A stretch of DNA of 64,000 nt. Origin: Myxococcales bacterium. Lineage in GTDB: Bacteria; Myxococcota_A; Polyangia; Polyangiales; Ga0077539. Each line of letters starts with the position of its first letter. The first letter of the stretch is position 1. The notes below the pieces were generated by a model, which ran no database searches, was not told the origin of the DNA, and saw only the letters and a program-made list of their open reading frames with translations. A program made the translations under genes and the position numbers. The stretch lies in assembly GCA_016793325.1 (NCBI GenBank), contig JAEUKI010000069.1, forward strand, positions 1 through 64,000, given 5' to 3'. This document shows positions 60,881 through 64,000 of the stretch, piece by piece.

Positions 60881-60900
60881 CGAGCGTTGTTGTACGCTCG
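60881..60900. promoter_or_regulatory. Perfect inverted repeat in the divergent intergenic region
   Basis: CGAGCGT-TGTTGT-ACGCTCG, seven perfectly paired bases with a 6-base spacer, in the 147-base region between the divergent membrane pair and the TPP enzyme gene. Size and symmetry fit a dimer-binding operator; a hairpin in a leader is also possible. Confidence 0.5.
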
Positions 60901-60972
60901 GCCCCGAAGTTCGCCGACGCGGCATCGAAGACACGAACGAGCGACGTCGGCGGCGAGGAGAAGTGATCACTC

Positions 60973-62613
60973 ATGATGCACGGCGGTCGGATCGTCGCGG
61001 AGCAGCTCAAGCGCGAAGGCGTCACGCACTTGTTCACCCTCTGCGGAGGGCACATTCAGTCGATCTACGACGGCTGCCTCGACACGGGCATTCGCGTCGT
61101 AGACACCCGGCACGAGCAGACGGCGGGCCACGCGGCGGACGGCTGGTCGCGCGTGACGGGCGTGCCCGGCGTGGTCGCGGTGACCGCGGGACCCGGCGTG
61201 ACCGACGTCGTGACGGCGCTCGCGAACGCGCAGCGCGCAGGCGTTCCCATGGTGTGCATCGGCGGCGCGGGGCCGGCGCTGCTCGCGGACCGAGGCTCGC
61301 TCCAGGACATGAATCACCTGGATTTGATCAAGCCGATCACGAAGGCGTGCTGGCGCGTGATCCACACCGACCGCCTCGCCGAGTACGTGAGCATGGCGTT
61401 TCGCGTCGCGATGTCGGGCGTCCCCGGCCCGACGTACCTCGAGCTCCCGCTCGACGTGCTCATGAATTTCGCCGCGGTGGACGAGTGGCCCGACCCCGCG
61501 ACCGCGCGCACCCCTGCGCAGCCAGCGCCGGACCCGTACTACCTCTCGAAGGCAGTGAATCTCCTGGCCGATGCAGAGCGCCCCGTGGCGATCATCGGCT
61601 CGCAGCTCCGCTGGAGCGCAGACCGCGGAGCGCTCGCGGCGCTGCTCGCGCACTACCCCATGCCGACGTTCTGTAACGGCATGGCGCGCGCGACGCTCGA
61701 CCCCGATCACCCGTGCATGTTCACGCGCTCGCGCCGCGCCGCGCTCGAGCAGGCGGACGTCGTGCTCATGTGCGGGACGCCCTTTGATTTTCGCGTCGAT
61801 TACGGCCGCGCCCCCACGTGGAACCCGTCGACCAAGATCATCAAGGTCGACCGCGACGCCACGCAGATCGGCCACAACAAGGGCGTCGACGTGGGCATCG
61901 TCTCGGACACGGGCCTCTTGCTCAGCGCGCTCACGAGCGCGCTCCCCAAGCGCGAAGCGGGCGAGTGGCTCGCGGCGATCCGCCGTGACGAAGACAAACG
62001 ACGTGGAAAAATGCGGGCCGAAATGGAGCTCGACGGCGACCCGCCGAATCCCCTCCGCGTCTGCGCCGAGCTCGACAAGTTCGTGCAGGACGACACCATC
62101 GTGGTGGGTGACGGCGGCGATTTCGTCGCCACCGCGGCGTACGTGTTGAACATCAAGTCGAAGGGGTTCTGGATGGACCCCGGGCCGCTCGGGACGCTCG
62201 GCGTCGGCCCCGGCTACGCGATGGCCGCGAAGCTCGCGCGGCCGGACTCGCGCGTGGTCCTCGTGTTCGGCGACGGCTCGTTCGGCCTTCACGCGATGGA
62301 GCTCGAGGCGATGTTTCGCCAGAAGATTCCCGTCGTGTGCGTCATCGGCAACGACGCGGGATGGACGCAGATCCGCCGCGGCCAGGTCGAGATGTACGGC
62401 GAAGAGCGCGCCGTCGCGACCGCGCTCGAGTACACCCGCTACGAGAAGGTCGCCGAGGCGCTCGGGTGCTTCGGCGCCTACGTCGAGCGCGCGCAGGACC
62501 TCGCGCCCGCGTTCGCCGCAGCGTTTCGCGCAGCCGAGGTCGACAAGCGCCCCGCGGTCGTCAACGTGAAGATCGCTGGAAGCGACTTTCGCAAGGGCGC
62601 GATCAGCGTTTGA
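60973..62613 (+). CDS. Thiamine-pyrophosphate-dependent enzyme of the acetolactate synthase/2-hydroxyacyl-CoA lyase group
   Basis: A 546-residue enzyme. The TPP-activating Glu is in TRHEQTAGHAADG (about 47), and the TPP-binding GDGSFGLHAMEL...GNDAGW region starts near residue 434. The overall shape is that of IlvB, but no regulatory subunit gene is beside it, and GGHIQSIYDG near the N-terminus is closer to oxalyl-CoA decarboxylase or 2-hydroxyacyl-CoA lyase (HACL/ILVBL). A second ATG lies 3 bases on. The substrate is not settled. Confidence 0.82.
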   Translation: MMHGGRIVAEQLKREGVTHLFTLCGGHIQSIYDGCLDTGIRVVDTRHEQTAGHAADGWSRVTGVPGVVAVTAGPGVTDVVTALANAQRAGVPMVCIGGAGPALLADRGSLQDMNHLDLIKPITKACWRVIHTDRLAEYVSMAFRVAMSGVPGPTYLELPLDVLMNFAAVDEWPDPATARTPAQPAPDPYYLSKAVNLLADAERPVAIIGSQLRWSADRGALAALLAHYPMPTFCNGMARATLDPDHPCMFTRSRRAALEQADVVLMCGTPFDFRVDYGRAPTWNPSTKIIKVDRDATQIGHNKGVDVGIVSDTGLLLSALTSALPKREAGEWLAAIRRDEDKRRGKMRAEMELDGDPPNPLRVCAELDKFVQDDTIVVGDGGDFVATAAYVLNIKSKGFWMDPGPLGTLGVGPGYAMAAKLARPDSRVVLVFGDGSFGLHAMELEAMFRQKIPVVCVIGNDAGWTQIRRGQVEMYGEERAVATALEYTRYEKVAEALGCFGAYVERAQDLAPAFAAAFRAAEVDKRPAVVNVKIAGSDFRKGAISV

Positions 62614-62647
62614 GCGAAGCCGTCCCCCAACACGGCGCCGCGATCGG

Positions 62648-63022
62648 TCAGCAGCCCTCGTCCGTCGAGCCGTTGCAGTTGTCGTCGCAGCCGTTGCCGC
62701 AGACTTCTTGCGCGCCCTGGATGCAGGTGCACTGGCGGGGCGGAGGCGGATTGTTGACGACCACGCCGCCCGAGGGCGTCGCGACCGTCGAGGTCACCAC
62801 GCCGCCGCCGCCGCATCCCTCGTCGACAGCGCCGTTGCAGTTGTCGTCGCAGCCGTTGCAGACCTCTTGCGCGCCCTGAATGCAGGTGCACTGCGCGCCG
62901 GTCGACACGGCGGTGGTCTGCACCGTCGCTCCCCCGCTCACCGTGACAGGCTCGGGGCGCGTGTAGACGAAGCAGCCCGGCAGCACGAGCGCACAGAGGA
63001 CAGAGGCAATCCAACGATTCAT
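62648..63022 (-). CDS. Small lipoprotein with two MopE-like Cys motifs
   Basis: A 124-residue lipoprotein. ATG 63022 has AAGGAA eight bases before it; a longer start would add a basic stretch in front of the signal. Lipobox LPGC (Cys17). The mature part has two near-identical copies of a Cys-rich unit beginning QCTCIQGAQEVC and ending CDDNCNGxxDEGC, joined by a Gly/Val/Pro linker. The CDDNCNG pattern is that of putative metal-binding repeats of the MopE type. Convergent with the TPP-enzyme gene; divergent from bamD. Confidence 0.78.
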   Translation of the reverse strand: MNRWIASVLCALVLPGCFVYTRPEPVTVSGGATVQTTAVSTGAQCTCIQGAQEVCNGCDDNCNGAVDEGCGGGGVVTSTVATPSGGVVVNNPPPPRQCTCIQGAQEVCGNGCDDNCNGSTDEGC

Positions 63023-63211
63023 TCGACGTTCCTTTCGTGGGTCTGAAGTTCGACGACGGTCCGCGGCGCGGCTCCGTTCGGTCCATCGTGCGGTGCGCAA
63101 AGGTACTCGAAGAATCTCACCCGCGGTCCTGCGTATCGGTGGCGGTTGTTCGGACCGTCGACTACCCTTCCGCCCGAAATCGATCCTCGTTTCGGTCGCG
63201 CAACTCGTACG

Positions 63212-64000
63212 ATGCTACGCCAACAAAGATTCGCTCTCCCCTCGTTTCTCGCCTTCGTGCTCGTGGCAAGTGCAGTAGCCAGCGGCTGCGGCGCGCCGCA
63301 GAGACGCTCGGCGCTCAACTACTCGGATCGCGCGCGGCGCGACTACGAGGCCGCTTTGACGCTCTTCGACGCCGGCGAGTGGACCGACGCGCAAGAGGCC
63401 ATGCAGCGCGTGAAGCGCGAGTTCGGCGTCTCGCGCTGGGGCTGGCTCGCCGAGCTGCGCCTCGCGGACATCGATTTTCGCACAGAGAAGTACCCCGAAG
63501 CCGTGAGCGCGTACCGCAGCTGGATTCGCTATCACGCGACGCAGCCCGAGGTGACCTACGCGCGGTTCATGATCGCGAAGGCGCACTTTCAACAGATCCC
63601 ACAGGACTGGTTCATGGTTCCCACCGCGTGGGAGCGGGACCTCGGGACGGCGCTCGACGCGCAGGACTCGCTCCGCGCGTTCTTGCGGGACAACGGCCGC
63701 AGCGATTTTGCCGCGGAAGCTCGCGGGCTTCTGCAGCAGACCCGCGCCATCCTCGCGCGAGGCGAGATTCACGTCGCGGACTTCTATCTCGCCCGCGGGC
63801 AGAGCGATGCGGCGATCGCCAGGCTGCGCACGGTGCTCGAGAGCTACGCGGGCTCGGGGCTCGAGGCGCAAGCGCTGCTCAAGATCGGTGAGCTCCACCT
63901 CGCCCAGGGACGGTCGCGCGAGGCGCGAGAAGCGTTCGAGTCGCTGATCGAGAATTTCGCGACGAGCGAGTTCGCGCCCTCCGCGCGACGCTATCTCGCG
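63212..64000 (+). CDS. bamD: BamD (YfiO)-like outer-membrane assembly lipoprotein, partial at the window end
   Basis: The reading frame is open to the window edge (263 codons, no stop), so the C-terminus is missing. Signal peptide with lipobox ASGC (Cys26). TPR helices follow: YEAALTLFDAGEWTDAQEAMQRV, YPEAVSAYRSWIRYH, AHFQQIPQDWF, and later IARLRTVLESYAG and ALLKIGELHLAQGRSREAREAF. This pattern is that of BamD, the essential partner of BamA in outer-membrane protein insertion. A divergent 189-base region separates it from the MopE-motif lipoprotein. Confidence 0.85.
   Translation, partial: MLRQQRFALPSFLAFVLVASAVASGCGAPQRRSALNYSDRARRDYEAALTLFDAGEWTDAQEAMQRVKREFGVSRWGWLAELRLADIDFRTEKYPEAVSAYRSWIRYHATQPEVTYARFMIAKAHFQQIPQDWFMVPTAWERDLGTALDAQDSLRAFLRDNGRSDFAAEARGLLQQTRAILARGEIHVADFYLARGQSDAAIARLRTVLESYAGSGLEAQALLKIGELHLAQGRSREAREAFESLIENFATSEFAPSARRYLA

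Noticed and set aside
62619..62636. GCCGT/ACGGC stem between the TPP enzyme and the MopE-motif lipoprotein as a terminator
   Set aside because: Only five paired bases with an 8-base loop and no U-run.

Overview
The window is very GC-rich and densely coded, with codons strongly biased to G/C at the third position. The gene content points to a Myxococcota bacterium, probably of the class Polyangia and perhaps a Sandaracinus relative; that assignment is inference. The signs are a protein ending in a MYXO-CTERM-like anchor, many lipoproteins with Asp/Ser/Gly-rich tethers, two serine/threonine kinases, a formylglycine-generating-enzyme-fold protein, many TPR proteins, FtsEX with an EnvC-like partner, and BamD. 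I saw no rRNA, tRNA, CRISPR array, insertion sequence, prophage or plasmid gene. It looks like ordinary chromosome.

Layout. 0-5 kb: a ParA-like/J-like/HTH fusion, a polytopic membrane protein and a secreted M15-type peptidase with NBR1-like Ig domains. 5-9.4 kb: two lipoproteins and an iron-uptake operon (feoA-feoB-unknown) with a Fur box inside its promoter. 9.4-13.7 kb: a GH1 glycosidase, two TetR regulators and an unknown protein. 13.6-19.4 kb (minus): era-der-AAA/TPR-TPR-TPR. 19.5-24.4 kb: amidase, FGE-fold protein, lipoprotein and Ser/Thr kinase. 24.4-31.7 kb: SulP transporter, universal stress protein, beta-carbonic anhydrase, a GlrK/GlrR-like two-component system and bioA. 31.7-38.2 kb: an unknown protein, a MshEN/GAF/HEAT protein, and rsmE, prmA and a TPR protein. 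38.4-45.6 kb: TPR and RCC1-like secreted proteins, a second kinase, prepilin peptidase, a TetR and a small basic protein. 45.7-52.2 kb: an unusual Rieske lipoprotein, metallophosphoesterase, AEC transporter, a divergent aldo/keto reductase and ftsE-ftsX-envC. 52.2-64 kb: a large multi-domain lipoprotein, pyruvate kinase translationally coupled to a hybrid histidine kinase, a GIDE-like membrane pair, a TPP enzyme, a MopE-motif lipoprotein and the start of bamD, which runs off the window.

How genes work together. The clearest working units are Fe(II) uptake (feoAB under Fur), cell-division control of peptidoglycan hydrolysis (ftsE-ftsX-envC), ribosome biogenesis and modification (era-der; prmA-rsmE), and a possible inorganic-carbon/biotin module. 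In that module a bicarbonate-type SulP carrier, carbonic anhydrase and BioA surround a two-component system. The intergenic region upstream of this system holds two TGTC-N10-GACA-type sites, the recognition sequence known for GlrR. That cluster, the era-der-AAA-TPR operon and the altered active sites (ParA P-loop, Rieske box, aldo/keto reductase tetrad) are the parts I would look at first.
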